This document shows positions 53,021-61,982 of a DNA stretch of 64,000 bases, piece by piece (the first letter of the stretch is position 1; each line of letters begins with the position of its first letter). The position numbers and the translations under genes were made by a program. Origin of the DNA: Streptomyces camponoticapitis. Its GTDB lineage: Bacteria; Actinomycetota; Actinomycetes; Streptomycetales; Streptomycetaceae. The DNA lies in assembly GCF_014646115.1 (NCBI RefSeq), contig NZ_BMMV01000017.1, positions 124,001-188,000 of the forward strand. The letters are read 5' to 3'. Under the pieces are notes generated by a model. That model searched no databases and had not been told where the DNA came from. It saw only the letters and a list, made by a program, of their open reading frames with translations.

Positions 53021-53503
53021 ATGCGGATGTCCCGACGCCCCAAGCGCCCCACTCGCGGCTCATCGACCAGGCGGACCCCGTCGAGCACCGGAACGGACGC
53101 GAGAGCAAGCGCCACCCGAGACGACTCCCCGTGCCTCTGCGGTCTGCCCGCCTCCTACGGAGAGTGCTGCGGCCGCTTCCACTCCGGCACCGCCGCCGCC
53201 CCCACCGCCGAGCGGCTGATGCGCTCCCGCTACAGCGCTTTCGCCGTGAATAACGAGCCCTATCTGCTGAGCAGTTGGCACCCCGCCACCCGCCCCTCGC
53301 GGGTCGGCCTCGACCCGGCGATGCGCTGGGCGGGGCTGGAGATCCTGGCCTCCACGGAGGGCAGCGCCTTCCACACCACGGGCACCGTCACCTTCCGCGC
53401 CCGCTACACCCGCCGCGGCGAGGAGGGCGCGCTGCACGAGCGGAGCCGCTTCGAGCGGTACGAGGGCGCCTGGGTCTACGTCGAGGGGTCCCTCGTGGAG
53501 TAG
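53021..53503 (+). CDS. YchJ-family SEC-C motif protein
   Basis: 160 residues. A basic N-terminal stretch (start uncertain; ATG 53021 or 53027) precedes the zinc-binding SEC-C-like motif CLCGLPASYGECCGRFHSG and the NTF2-like YchJ domain (TAERLMRSRYSAFAVNN, WAGLEILAS, HERSRFERYEGAWVYVEG). The function of the family is not established. Confidence 0.88.
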   Translation: MRMSRRPKRPTRGSSTRRTPSSTGTDARASATRDDSPCLCGLPASYGECCGRFHSGTAAAPTAERLMRSRYSAFAVNNEPYLLSSWHPATRPSRVGLDPAMRWAGLEILASTEGSAFHTTGTVTFRARYTRRGEEGALHERSRFERYEGAWVYVEGSLVE

Positions 53504-53543
53504 CCGGGCCGGGCAGGCCCGCCCGGATCACTGGGAGGGGGCC

Positions 53544-54608
53544 TCAGCCGGACGCGAGCACCTCCGCCAGGTCGTACCGGACCGGCTCCTCCAACTGCGC
53601 GTACGTGCACGAGCCGGGAGTGCGGTCCGGGCGCCAGCGGCGGAACTGCGCCGTGTGCCGGAAGCGGTCGCCCTCCATGTGGTCGTACGCCACCTCGCAG
53701 ACCAGCTCCGGCCGCACCGCGACCCACGACAGGTCCTTCTTGCCCGTCCAGCGGCTCGGGGCGCCCGGCAGCCTCGCGCTCTCGTGCGCCGACTCCCGGG
53801 CCCAGGCCGCCCACGGATGGCCCTCCGCCGACTCCATCACCAGCGGCGCCAGCTCGTCCACGAGCTCGGCCCTGCGCTTCATCGAGAACGCGGCGCACAC
53901 CCCCACGTGCTGGAGCGTCCCGCCCGCGTCGTACAGCCCCAGCAGCAGCGAGCCGACGACCGGACCGCTCTTGTGGAGGCGGTATCCGGCCACGACCGCG
54001 TCCGCCGTCCGTTCGTGCTTGATCTTGTACATGACGCGTACGTCCGGCCGGTACGGCAGATCCAGCGGTTTCGCGACCACCCCGTCGAGGCCGGCGCCCT
54101 CATAGCGGCTGAACCACTCCCGCGCCAGCTCCACGTCCGTGGTCGCCGGCGCCACATGGACCGGGGCGGAGACCCCGCCGAGTGCGTCGACGAGAGCGGT
54201 GCGTCGCTCGGACTGCGCGGTGTCGAGCAGCGAAGTGTCGTCGAGAGCCAGCAGATCGAAGGCGACGAAGCTCGCCGGGGTCCGTTCGGCGAGCGTGCGC
54301 ACCCGGGAGTCCGCCGGGTGGATGCGCTCGCTGAGCCGGTCGAAGTCCAGCCTGCCCTCGTACGCGATCACGATCTCGCCGTCGATCACACACCGCTCGG
54401 GCAGCTCGCGCCGGAAGGCGGTGACCAGCTCGGGGAAGTAGCGGGTCAGCGGCTTGCCGTTCCGGCTGCCGATCACCACCTCGTCGCCGTCCCGGTGGAT
54501 CAGCGCACGGAAGCCGTCCCACTTGGCCTCGTACTGCATGCCGGGCGGGATCCTGGCCACGGACTTGGCCAGCATCGGTTTCATCGGAGGCATCACCGGC
54601 AGGTCCAT
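53544..54608 (-). CDS. ligC: ATP-dependent DNA ligase (LigC type)
   Basis: 354 residues. The adenylation motif I Lys is in YEAKWDGFRAL; IDGEIVIAYEG is motif III-like and LDGVVAKPLDLPYRPD motif IV; the C-terminal OB domain ends with ELVCEVAYDHM and RHTAQFRRWRPD. It lacks polymerase and nuclease domains. It is divergent from a stand-alone LigD-type polymerase gene, an arrangement typical of actinobacterial alternative end-joining or base-excision repair. No Ku gene is within the window. Confidence 0.92.
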   Translation of the reverse strand: MDLPVMPPMKPMLAKSVARIPPGMQYEAKWDGFRALIHRDGDEVVIGSRNGKPLTRYFPELVTAFRRELPERCVIDGEIVIAYEGRLDFDRLSERIHPADSRVRTLAERTPASFVAFDLLALDDTSLLDTAQSERRTALVDALGGVSAPVHVAPATTDVELAREWFSRYEGAGLDGVVAKPLDLPYRPDVRVMYKIKHERTADAVVAGYRLHKSGPVVGSLLLGLYDAGGTLQHVGVCAAFSMKRRAELVDELAPLVMESAEGHPWAAWARESAHESARLPGAPSRWTGKKDLSWVAVRPELVCEVAYDHMEGDRFRHTAQFRRWRPDRTPGSCTYAQLEEPVRYDLAEVLASG

Positions 54609-54682
54609 GCCCCGATTGTGCGCGGAACGGAGGCGGTCCGCCCAATATGCGCGGCGGGGGAGCCGGGCCTACGGTGGCGCGT

Positions 54683-55714
54683 ATGGCGAGCAAGGGCGCG
54701 GCGGTGGAGCTGGAGGTCGGCGGTCGGGCCGTACGACTGTCCAGCCCGGACAAGATCTACTTTCCCGACCGGGGTTTCACCAAGCTGGACGTGGCCCAGT
54801 ACTACATCGCGGTGGGGGAGGGGATCACCCGCGCCCTGCGGAACCGGCCGACCACCCTCCAGCGGTACATCGAGGGCATCACCGGCGAGTCCTTCTACCA
54901 GAAGCGGGCGCCCAAGAACCTGCCCGACTGGATCCCCACCGCCCGTATCGCCTTTCCCAGCGGACGCACCGCCGACGAGATCTGTCCCACCGAGCCGGCC
55001 GCCGTGCTCTGGGCCGCGAATCTCGGCACGCTGACCTTCCACCCGTGGCCCGTACGGCGCGGGAACACCGAGCACCCGGACGAACTGCGTATCGACCTGG
55101 ACCCACAGCCCGGCACCGACTTCCAGGACGCCGTCAGGGCCGCGCACGAACTGCGTGCCCTCCTCGACGAGCAGGGGCTGAACGGCAGGCCCAAGACCTC
55201 CGGCGGACGCGGTCTGCACGTGTTCGTGGCGATCGAACCGCTCTGGACGTTCACCCAGGTACGGCGCTGCGCGATCGCCGTCGGCAGGGAGCTGGAACGG
55301 CGCATGCCGGGCCGGGTCACCACCGCGTGGTGGAAGGAGGAGCGCGGCGAGAAGATCTTCGTGGACTACAACCAGACGGCGCGCGACCGCACGATCGCCT
55401 CGGCCTACTCCGTACGCCCCAATCCGGATGCCACGGTCTCCGCGCCGCTGCGCTGGCAGGAACTGGACGACGTGTCGCCGCGCGACTTCGACGTGGCGAC
55501 GATGCCGGCCCGCTTCGCCGAACTCGGCGACGTGCACGCGGACATGGATTCCGAGGCGCACAGCCTGGAGGGGCTGCTGGAACTGGCCGCCCGCGACGAG
55601 CGCGACCACGGCCACGGCGATCTGCCGTATCCGCCGGACTACCCGAAGATGCCGGGCGAGCCGAAGCGCGTCCAGCCGAGCCGCGCCCGTGACGCTCCTC
55701 CGGAGGAGTCCTGA
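54683..55714 (+). CDS. LigD-type primase-polymerase (stand-alone PolDom)
   Basis: 343 residues from ATG 54683. The DNA-break polymerase domain has SSPDKIYFPDRGFTKLDVAQ, TLTFHPWPVRR, catalytic acidic residues in RIDLDPQPGTDF, SGGRGLHVFV, and FVDYNQTARDRTIASAYS. It adds nucleotides, including ribonucleotides, at DNA breaks. It works with the divergent ligase. The last 20 residues are unstructured and basic. Confidence 0.92.
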   Translation: MASKGAAVELEVGGRAVRLSSPDKIYFPDRGFTKLDVAQYYIAVGEGITRALRNRPTTLQRYIEGITGESFYQKRAPKNLPDWIPTARIAFPSGRTADEICPTEPAAVLWAANLGTLTFHPWPVRRGNTEHPDELRIDLDPQPGTDFQDAVRAAHELRALLDEQGLNGRPKTSGGRGLHVFVAIEPLWTFTQVRRCAIAVGRELERRMPGRVTTAWWKEERGEKIFVDYNQTARDRTIASAYSVRPNPDATVSAPLRWQELDDVSPRDFDVATMPARFAELGDVHADMDSEAHSLEGLLELAARDERDHGHGDLPYPPDYPKMPGEPKRVQPSRARDAPPEES

Positions 55715-55777
55715 GACCGGCGCTCACACCGCGTTCGCCCGCGACGGCCGGTTCCCGCGCCCCTGACGCCGAACGGC

Positions 55778-55810
55778 GAAGTGCCCCTCCCACAAGGGAA
55801 GGGGCACTTC
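55778..55810. terminator. Bidirectional terminator between convergent genes
   Basis: GAAGTGCCCCT (55778-55788) pairs with AGGGGCACTTC (55800-55810), with three more C-G pairs inside. It lies between the polymerase gene stop (55714) and the stop of the minus-strand DUF1080 gene (55858). Confidence 0.8.
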
Positions 55811-55857
55811 TGTCGGCTCAGCCTCCTACGGAGGTGTCGTTCTCATGACGCGTCCGG

Positions 55858-58086
55858 TCACAGCTCCTTGATCCGGATGTCGCGGTACGAGATGACGTCC
55901 GTCGTGCCGTGCACCTGGAGACCGACATAGCCGGAGGAGTAACGCCGGCCGTCGGTACCCGGGTCACCGGCGCGCGGCGGAGTGAACTCCTGGCCACCGA
56001 TGTTGTCGAACTCGTTGATCACGACACCGTTGCGGGTGATCGTGTAGTGCTGGTCGACGACCTTGATCTCGTAGTCGTTCCAGCTGCCCTTCGGGGTGAC
56101 GCCCGCGCCGGCCAGGCCGACACGGTCGAAGCCGTAGAGCGATCCCGTCTTGTACATGTCGCCGTCCGGGCGGTCCAGGATCTGGACCTCGTGCCCGTAG
56201 TTGATGGCGACCCACTCCGGCCGGCTCTCCAGCGGGTGACCGTTGACGTTCGGGAAGCGCACGAAGACACCGCCGTTGGCGTTGCCCGTGCCCGGCGCGT
56301 CGTCACGGAACTGGAGCTTCAGCGAGAAGTCGTCGTACTTGCGCTCCGGGAACCAGAGCATGCCCATGCCCTCGACGGTGGTGCTGCTCGTCATCGCACC
56401 ATCGGCGGAGAGGGCGAACTTGCCGCCGCCCACCTGGGCCCAGTTGGAGAAGGTCTCCTCCGTGCCGTCGAAGATCGTGCGGTAGCCGGTCGTCTGACCC
56501 GGCTTGCCGATCTTCGACTGCTTGGCGGCCTTCGTGATCTTCGTGTGCTCGCGCTTGTCGATCACACCGTCGGACTTGAGCTTGTCGAGCACCGAACCGA
56601 CGTGCTTGAGGAACAGCGCCTGCGAGGACCAGTCCTTCTCGTCCTCGATCAGCTCGTTGATCGTGCAGCGACTGGTGGTGAGCCGGTTCGGCACACCGGT
56701 GTCGACCGCGCCGACGATGACCGTCAGCCGTACGTCGTACTCGGGGCAGTTGGGGGCCGGAACGCCACCGCCCTTGGCGATGGTGAACGTCACCTCCTTG
56801 GCCGCCGAGGTGTTGCCCGACTTGTCCGTCGCACGGTGCGCGAGCTTGTGGTAGCCCACGGCGTCGACGATCACCGGCTTGGTGTACGCGAGGTACGGAC
56901 CGCCGTCGAGCGAGTACTCGATCTTCTCGACGCCCGAGAGGTCGTCCGTCGCCTTGAGCGTCGCCGTGGCGCTGGTGATGTACGCGCCGTCGGAGTTCTT
57001 CTCACCGCTCACGGCCGCGGTCGAAACCGGCGCCGTCGTGTCCTCCAGCGGAGGCTCGACGACACTGAAGTCGACGGCCTTCTCGGCGGCCGCGTTGCCG
57101 GCCTTGTCGGTGGCCCGGTAACGGACCTTGTGCGTACCGACCTCATGGACCATCACCGGCGCGTCGTAGGCCTGCCAGGCCCCGTCGGCACCGATCGCGT
57201 ACTCGATCTTGTTGACACCGGAACCGGCGTCGGACGCGGTCACGGTGACCGTGGCCATACCGAGGTACGCGCCGTCCTGGTCCTGTTCACCCGTCACCGT
57301 CGCCGAGGTCTCCGGCGCGGTCGTGTCGCCGGTGTCCGGCGCCACGACCTTGAACTCCGCCGTCTTCTCGGCGGCGGCGTTGCCGGCCTTGTCCGTCGCC
57401 CGGTATCTGATGGCGTGGTCGCCGACCGTGTTGACCACCACCGGAGTGGTGTACGGCTGCCATTCGCCGTCGGCCCCGACCGCGTACTCGATCGTGTCGA
57501 CACCCGAACCGGCGTCGGTGGCGGAGAGCGTCACCGAGGCCTGGCCGATGTACGCGCCGTCGGCGTTCTGGTCGCCGTCGATCTTGGCGGCCGTCTCGGG
57601 CGCGGTGGTGTCGTCACCGCCGCCACCTTCGGTGACGGTGAAGGTGCCGGTCATCTGGCCGTGACCGGGGATCGTGCAGAAGTAGCGGTAGGTGCCCGGG
57701 GTCAGTACGACCTCGGCCGTCTGCTTACCGCCCTGCGCGTCCTCCGGACTGGCCATCAGGTTGAGCGTCACGTCGTTGTTGTAGTCAGGGTTCGACGTGT
57801 CGAAGGTGACCGTGTGCGGCATCGACGTGGTGTTGCCGGTGGCCTTGCTGTTCTCGAAGACGATCGTCGCGGGACCCGCGACGGCCGTCGTCGGGAACGT
57901 CAGGTACTCCGTGGTGGAGTTGCCCGCGGTCCAGTTGAGCACCTGGGCCGCCGCCATCGGCGACTTCCCGTTGGTGTCGCGTCCGAATGCCTGTGTCGAG
58001 GTCAGCCCCAGCACCAGCATCAACGAGCCCAGCAGGGCCGTCCACAGGCGTAGAGGTCGTTTTCTCACTGCGCCGCCCTGTCTCAC
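55858..58086 (-). CDS. Secreted cupredoxin / Ig-like repeat / DUF1080 multidomain protein
   Basis: 742 residues from GTG 58086, which overlaps the upstream stop (GTGA) and has GGAAGG 7 nt before it. A signal peptide (LWTALLGSLMLVLGLTSTQA) is followed by a cupredoxin with type-1 copper ligands (MPHTVTF; YFCTIPGHGQM). Three similar Ig-like OmpL47-type repeats come next (DGAYIGQASVTLSATDAGSG, IEYAVGADG, YRATDKAGN). The C-terminal 230 residues are a DUF1080/3-keto-disaccharide-hydrolase lectin-like fold (GGVFVRFPNV, GSWNDYEIKV). Exported, probably sugar- or polymer-binding, with possible copper electron transfer. It is coupled to the ThuA/sugar-dehydrogenase gene. Confidence 0.88.
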   Translation of the reverse strand: MRQGGAVRKRPLRLWTALLGSLMLVLGLTSTQAFGRDTNGKSPMAAAQVLNWTAGNSTTEYLTFPTTAVAGPATIVFENSKATGNTTSMPHTVTFDTSNPDYNNDVTLNLMASPEDAQGGKQTAEVVLTPGTYRYFCTIPGHGQMTGTFTVTEGGGGDDTTAPETAAKIDGDQNADGAYIGQASVTLSATDAGSGVDTIEYAVGADGEWQPYTTPVVVNTVGDHAIRYRATDKAGNAAAEKTAEFKVVAPDTGDTTAPETSATVTGEQDQDGAYLGMATVTVTASDAGSGVNKIEYAIGADGAWQAYDAPVMVHEVGTHKVRYRATDKAGNAAAEKAVDFSVVEPPLEDTTAPVSTAAVSGEKNSDGAYITSATATLKATDDLSGVEKIEYSLDGGPYLAYTKPVIVDAVGYHKLAHRATDKSGNTSAAKEVTFTIAKGGGVPAPNCPEYDVRLTVIVGAVDTGVPNRLTTSRCTINELIEDEKDWSSQALFLKHVGSVLDKLKSDGVIDKREHTKITKAAKQSKIGKPGQTTGYRTIFDGTEETFSNWAQVGGGKFALSADGAMTSSTTVEGMGMLWFPERKYDDFSLKLQFRDDAPGTGNANGGVFVRFPNVNGHPLESRPEWVAINYGHEVQILDRPDGDMYKTGSLYGFDRVGLAGAGVTPKGSWNDYEIKVVDQHYTITRNGVVINEFDNIGGQEFTPPRAGDPGTDGRRYSSGYVGLQVHGTTDVISYRDIRIKEL

Positions 58087-60560
58087 TGCGCCGCCTTCCT
58101 GGCCAGATCCGCGGCGGCGGGAGTGGCCTCGCCGCCCTTGTACGTCACGCGCCACAGCGCGGACTTCGCGTCGGAGGTGAAGAAGCCACGTCCGTAGTCG
58201 AGCACGTAGAGCGAGCCGTCCGGGGCGAACTTCCAGTCCATGAGGTTGCGGATGCCGCTCTCACCGACGGGGATGATCTCCTTCAACGACTCCGCGTGCA
58301 CGGGCAGTCCGCCCTTGCCCGCGGTCTTGGGGTCGAGTTCCACCGCGTGCCTGGGCTGGGTCTGGTCGTAGAAGTCGCCCACGAACCACTTGCCGTCCCA
58401 GTACGACGGCCACGCCTCGGCGCTCGCGTTGGCCGCGTCGAACCGGTAGAGGGGACCGTTCATGGTCGCCTGGCCACCGCCCTTGAGCCACGGGAGGAGG
58501 TAGGTGGCTTCCGCCGCCTTGTAGCTCGGGATGCCGTTCGCGTCACGCGGGTAGTCCGGCGCGCCGCCCTGGGGCGAGTACCAGATGGTGTTCCCGGTGA
58601 TCGGCGGGATGTTGACGAGACCGTCGTTGTTCGGCGACTCGTTCTTCGGCGCGTCGCAGTCGTACCAGCCCAGCGGCTTCGACGGGTCCGGCAGATTGCG
58701 GTCCCGGTAGGGCTGCTTGTTGCCCATGCAGTACGGCCAGCCCTGGTTGCCCGCCTTGGTGATGGCGGCGAAGGTGTCGTACTTGGCCGGGCCCCAGGTG
58801 GTGCTCGGGGCGCCCGCGTCGGGGCCGACCCAGCCCGCGTACAGGGTGTCGGTCTTCTTGTCGACGGAGATGCGTGCCGGGTTGCGCACACCCATCACAT
58901 AGATCTCGCCGCGCGTCTTGCCGCCGCCCTCGGCGGTCTCCTCACCGGTGAAGAGGTTGCCGTCGGGCAGGGTGTACGTGCCGTCGTCCTCGGGGTGGAT
59001 CCGCAGGATCTTCCCGTTGAGGTTGTTGGTGTTACCGGCCGTACGGCGCGCGTCCGCGAAGGAGACGCCCTTGTAGTTCGGCTGCGGGTTGTTGCCGGAG
59101 TAACCGTCGGTGAAACCGGAGGAGTTGTTGTCCCCGGTCGCGATGTAGAGGTTGCCCTTGGAGTCCCACGCCATGCCGCCGCCCGCGTGGCAGCAGCTGT
59201 TGATCTGCACGGGCCAGCTCAGCAGGACCTTCTCGGTGGAGAGGTCGAGCTTGTTGGTCGCGAGATCCAGGGTGAACCGCGAGACCTGACGCTGCGCCAT
59301 CCGGGTGTCACGGTTGATCTTGGAGTGGGGTGTGTAGTGCAGATACACCCAGCCGTTGGTCATGAAGTCGGGGTCCAGCTCGATGCCGAGCAGACCCTCC
59401 TCGACCTTGGTCAGCTCGTCGCCGCCGCCCTTGTTGCCGAAGATGGTCAGGCCGCCGGCCTTGGTGACCTTCTTGGTCTTCGGGTCGTAGACGTGGATCT
59501 GGCCCTCGCCCTTGCCGATGTCCGGGTTGGCCCAGTCGGTCACGACGGGCTGGGTGTTGTCGCCGCCACCGCGGCCGATGTAGAAGACGCGGCCGTCGGG
59601 CGCCACGACGGTGCCGTGCGGCTCGCCGATCTGGTCCGACTCGCCCGGCTTGTTGGGCTGGGTGACACGCTCCGCCGTGTAGTTGGAGGTGATCGTCGCC
59701 TTGCAGTCGGCCCGCGAGATGCGCGTGGTCCACTGGAGGGCGCCGCGCAGGTGGTCGCGGAAGTCGGCCTCGGCGTACGAGTCGACCGTGGCGCCCATGC
59801 CGGTGTAGAAGGAGCGGCCGCCGTCGTAGTCGCGGCACCAGGAGATCGGGTGGTCCGCGCCGTTGGCGCCCTCACCCGGCTTGTAGGTGCTCTCCCGGAG
59901 GCGGGCGACGGTGTGCACGTCGCCGGTCGGGTTCTGGTCCCAGTTGAACCACTTGTCGGAGCGCTTCCACTCCAGCGGCAGGTTCTTGGTCGCGGGGTGC
60001 TGGCGGTCGCCGATCTCGACGGTCGCCTTCTGGACGGTGTCCGGGCTCGCGTCGTCGGGACGGGCGCCGATCAGTCCGGTGAACCACTCCGAGTACGGCT
60101 CGGTGCGCGCCGCGTCCCGGATACCGAGGAAGCCTCCGCCGGCTTCGACGAAGGCTTCAAGTCCGGCCTCCTGCTCGGGATCCAGCACATCGCCGCCGCC
60201 CGTCAGGAAGACGACCGCGTTGTACTTGCCGAGCTTGGTGGCGTTGGTGAAGACCGAACCGTCACCGTTGGTCTCGGTCTTGAACCGCTGGGCGGCCGGG
60301 CCGGTCAGGCCGATCTTCTCGATGGCCTCGATCCCGGCGTTGACGATCGGGGACTCTTCCGACGTCGAGCCGTGGAAGACGAGTACCTTCACGTTCTTAC
60401 CGCCGGGCGGCGAAGGAAGGGACAACGTTGTCGACGGCGGCTCAGGGTACGGACCCGCCATGGCGTTTCCGCCTAGCAGAGTCGCGGCCATGGTGCCGGC
60501 CACCACGGCCGCGGCCATTGCGCGCCGGGATCTTGACCGGCGATGTGGTACGCGCTGCAT
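58083..60560 (-). CDS. Secreted ThuA domain plus PQQ-type sugar dehydrogenase-like beta-propeller
   Basis: 825 residues from ATG 60560 (GTG 60572 is an alternative). An Arg-rich signal peptide (RRSRSRRAMAAAVVAGTMAA) leads into a ThuA-like domain (KVLVFHGSTSEESPIVNAGI, GGGFLGIRDAARTEP) at about 50-280. A six-bladed soluble glucose-dehydrogenase-like propeller follows (PHGTVVAPDGRVFYIGRGGG, GLLGIELDPDF, CCHAGGGMAWDSKGNLYIAT, NPARISVDKKTDTLYAGW). It probably acts on extracellular sugars or oxidised sugar derivatives. It is divergent from the small laccase gene. Confidence 0.88.
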   Translation of the reverse strand: MQRVPHRRSRSRRAMAAAVVAGTMAATLLGGNAMAGPYPEPPSTTLSLPSPPGGKNVKVLVFHGSTSEESPIVNAGIEAIEKIGLTGPAAQRFKTETNGDGSVFTNATKLGKYNAVVFLTGGGDVLDPEQEAGLEAFVEAGGGFLGIRDAARTEPYSEWFTGLIGARPDDASPDTVQKATVEIGDRQHPATKNLPLEWKRSDKWFNWDQNPTGDVHTVARLRESTYKPGEGANGADHPISWCRDYDGGRSFYTGMGATVDSYAEADFRDHLRGALQWTTRISRADCKATITSNYTAERVTQPNKPGESDQIGEPHGTVVAPDGRVFYIGRGGGDNTQPVVTDWANPDIGKGEGQIHVYDPKTKKVTKAGGLTIFGNKGGGDELTKVEEGLLGIELDPDFMTNGWVYLHYTPHSKINRDTRMAQRQVSRFTLDLATNKLDLSTEKVLLSWPVQINSCCHAGGGMAWDSKGNLYIATGDNNSSGFTDGYSGNNPQPNYKGVSFADARRTAGNTNNLNGKILRIHPEDDGTYTLPDGNLFTGEETAEGGGKTRGEIYVMGVRNPARISVDKKTDTLYAGWVGPDAGAPSTTWGPAKYDTFAAITKAGNQGWPYCMGNKQPYRDRNLPDPSKPLGWYDCDAPKNESPNNDGLVNIPPITGNTIWYSPQGGAPDYPRDANGIPSYKAAEATYLLPWLKGGGQATMNGPLYRFDAANASAEAWPSYWDGKWFVGDFYDQTQPRHAVELDPKTAGKGGLPVHAESLKEIIPVGESGIRNLMDWKFAPDGSLYVLDYGRGFFTSDAKSALWRVTYKGGEATPAAADLARKAAQ

Positions 60561-60757
60561 GTGTTCACCCACCCATCTTTGGTCACAGCAACAGGCGTGA
60601 AGCTAGACCTCTTTCGGTGGCGAGCCAAGAGGTATCACCAGAATGGAACTAACTTTGTCCTGAGTGTGGATAAACGAAGATCCCCGAGCTACCGTGTGGC
60701 CGTCCCGGGGCTTCACTGTGTCCCGACAGTCTCAGCACCGCATGTGGGGAGTTCGGC

Positions 60758-61807
60758 ATGGCGATGGACAGACGGAGTTTCAACCGGCGCCTCATGGCCG
60801 GCGGCGCGGTTGCGGCAACTGGCGTGACATCGTTGTCCGTTGCCTCGGCCTCCTCGGCCGCCCCCGCGCCGACCGCCGCCGCGGCGGGCCCGAAGCGGGC
60901 ACCCGCCGGCGGCAAGGTGCACCATCTCACGATGGTCGCCGAGCGGTTGGGCACGGGGAAGATCGGCTACGGCTTCGAGAAGGGCAAGGCGACGGTCCCC
61001 GGCCCGCTGATCGACATCGTCGAGGGCGACACCGTCCACATCGAGTTCACCAATCTCACGGACGTCGACGCGAGCCTGCATGTGCACGGTGTCGACTACG
61101 ACATCGCCAACGACGGCACCCGTATGAACAAGAGTCACGTTCCGCCGGGCGGCAAGCGCACCTACACCTGGCGCACCCACAAGCCCGGCAAGCGCGCCGA
61201 CGGCACCTACCGCGAGGGCAGCGCCGGCTACTGGCACTACCACGACCATGTCGTCGGCACCGACCACGGCACGGGCGGCATCAAGCAGGGCCTCTACGGT
61301 GGCCTCGTGGTCCGCCGGGAGGGTGACATCCTTCCCGACAAGCAGTTCACGATCGTCTTCAACGACATGCAGATCAACAATCTGCCGGGGGCCGAGAGCC
61401 CGAACTTCGAGGCCACCGTGGGTGAGCGTCTCGAAGTCATCATGATCACGCACGGCGAGTTCTACCACACGTTCCACATCCACGGTCATCGCTGGGCCGA
61501 CAACAGGACCGGCCTGCTCAGCGGCGCCGGTGACACCAGCCGGATCGTCGACAACAAGATCACTGGACCGGCGGACTCCTTCGGCCTCCAGATCATCGCC
61601 GGCGAGGGCGTCGGCGCGGGCGCGTGGATGTACCACTGCCACGTACAGAGCCACTCCGACCAGGGCATGGCGGGCCTGTTCCTGATCGCCAAGCCGGACG
61701 GCACCGTTCCCGGGTACGAGCCGCACCACCCGGCGCCGGCGAAGAAGAGCGCCAAGGGCGCGAGCGCGCAGGGCGGCGCCGCGCGGAGCGCACACGCGGG
61801 CCACTGA
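60758..61807 (+). CDS. Small two-domain laccase (SLAC-type multicopper oxidase)
   Basis: 349 residues. Tat signal peptide: DRRSFNRRLMAGGAVAATG. The four copper motifs are intact: SLHVHGVD, YWHYHDHV, HTFHIHGHRW and WMYHCHVQSHSDQGM (Cys for type 1 copper and axial Met). Length and order match the trimeric two-domain small laccases of Streptomyces, which oxidise phenols with reduction of oxygen to water. A Lys/Ala-rich tail ends in AHAGH. GGGGAG lies upstream of the start. Confidence 0.95.
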   Translation: MAMDRRSFNRRLMAGGAVAATGVTSLSVASASSAAPAPTAAAAGPKRAPAGGKVHHLTMVAERLGTGKIGYGFEKGKATVPGPLIDIVEGDTVHIEFTNLTDVDASLHVHGVDYDIANDGTRMNKSHVPPGGKRTYTWRTHKPGKRADGTYREGSAGYWHYHDHVVGTDHGTGGIKQGLYGGLVVRREGDILPDKQFTIVFNDMQINNLPGAESPNFEATVGERLEVIMITHGEFYHTFHIHGHRWADNRTGLLSGAGDTSRIVDNKITGPADSFGLQIIAGEGVGAGAWMYHCHVQSHSDQGMAGLFLIAKPDGTVPGYEPHHPAPAKKSAKGASAQGGAARSAHAGH

Positions 61808-61855
61808 CAGGCACGCGGTGAGCGACACGCGGTAACCGACGCACCGGCTGTCGCC

Positions 61856-61892
61856 GCGCGCCGGACGGCGATCCTCGGCCCGTCCGGCGCGC
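61856..61892 (+). terminator. Laccase terminator hairpin
   Basis: GCGCGCCGGACGG (61856-61868) pairs perfectly with CCGTCCGGCGCGC (61880-61892), 49 nt after the laccase stop. Confidence 0.75.
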
Positions 61893-61982
61893 CCCGCGCT
61901 CTCCCGTCGTACACATGCGGGGGCCCCGACAGGTAGCAGACTCGGGAGTGGAAGCGTTCGGGGGTCTCTCTGAGGAGCCGTG

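Noticed and set aside
55909..60476. Long plus-strand open frames opposite the DUF1080 and ThuA genes
   Set aside because: Val/Arg/Gly-rich shadows; the minus-strand frames carry signal peptides and recognised domains.
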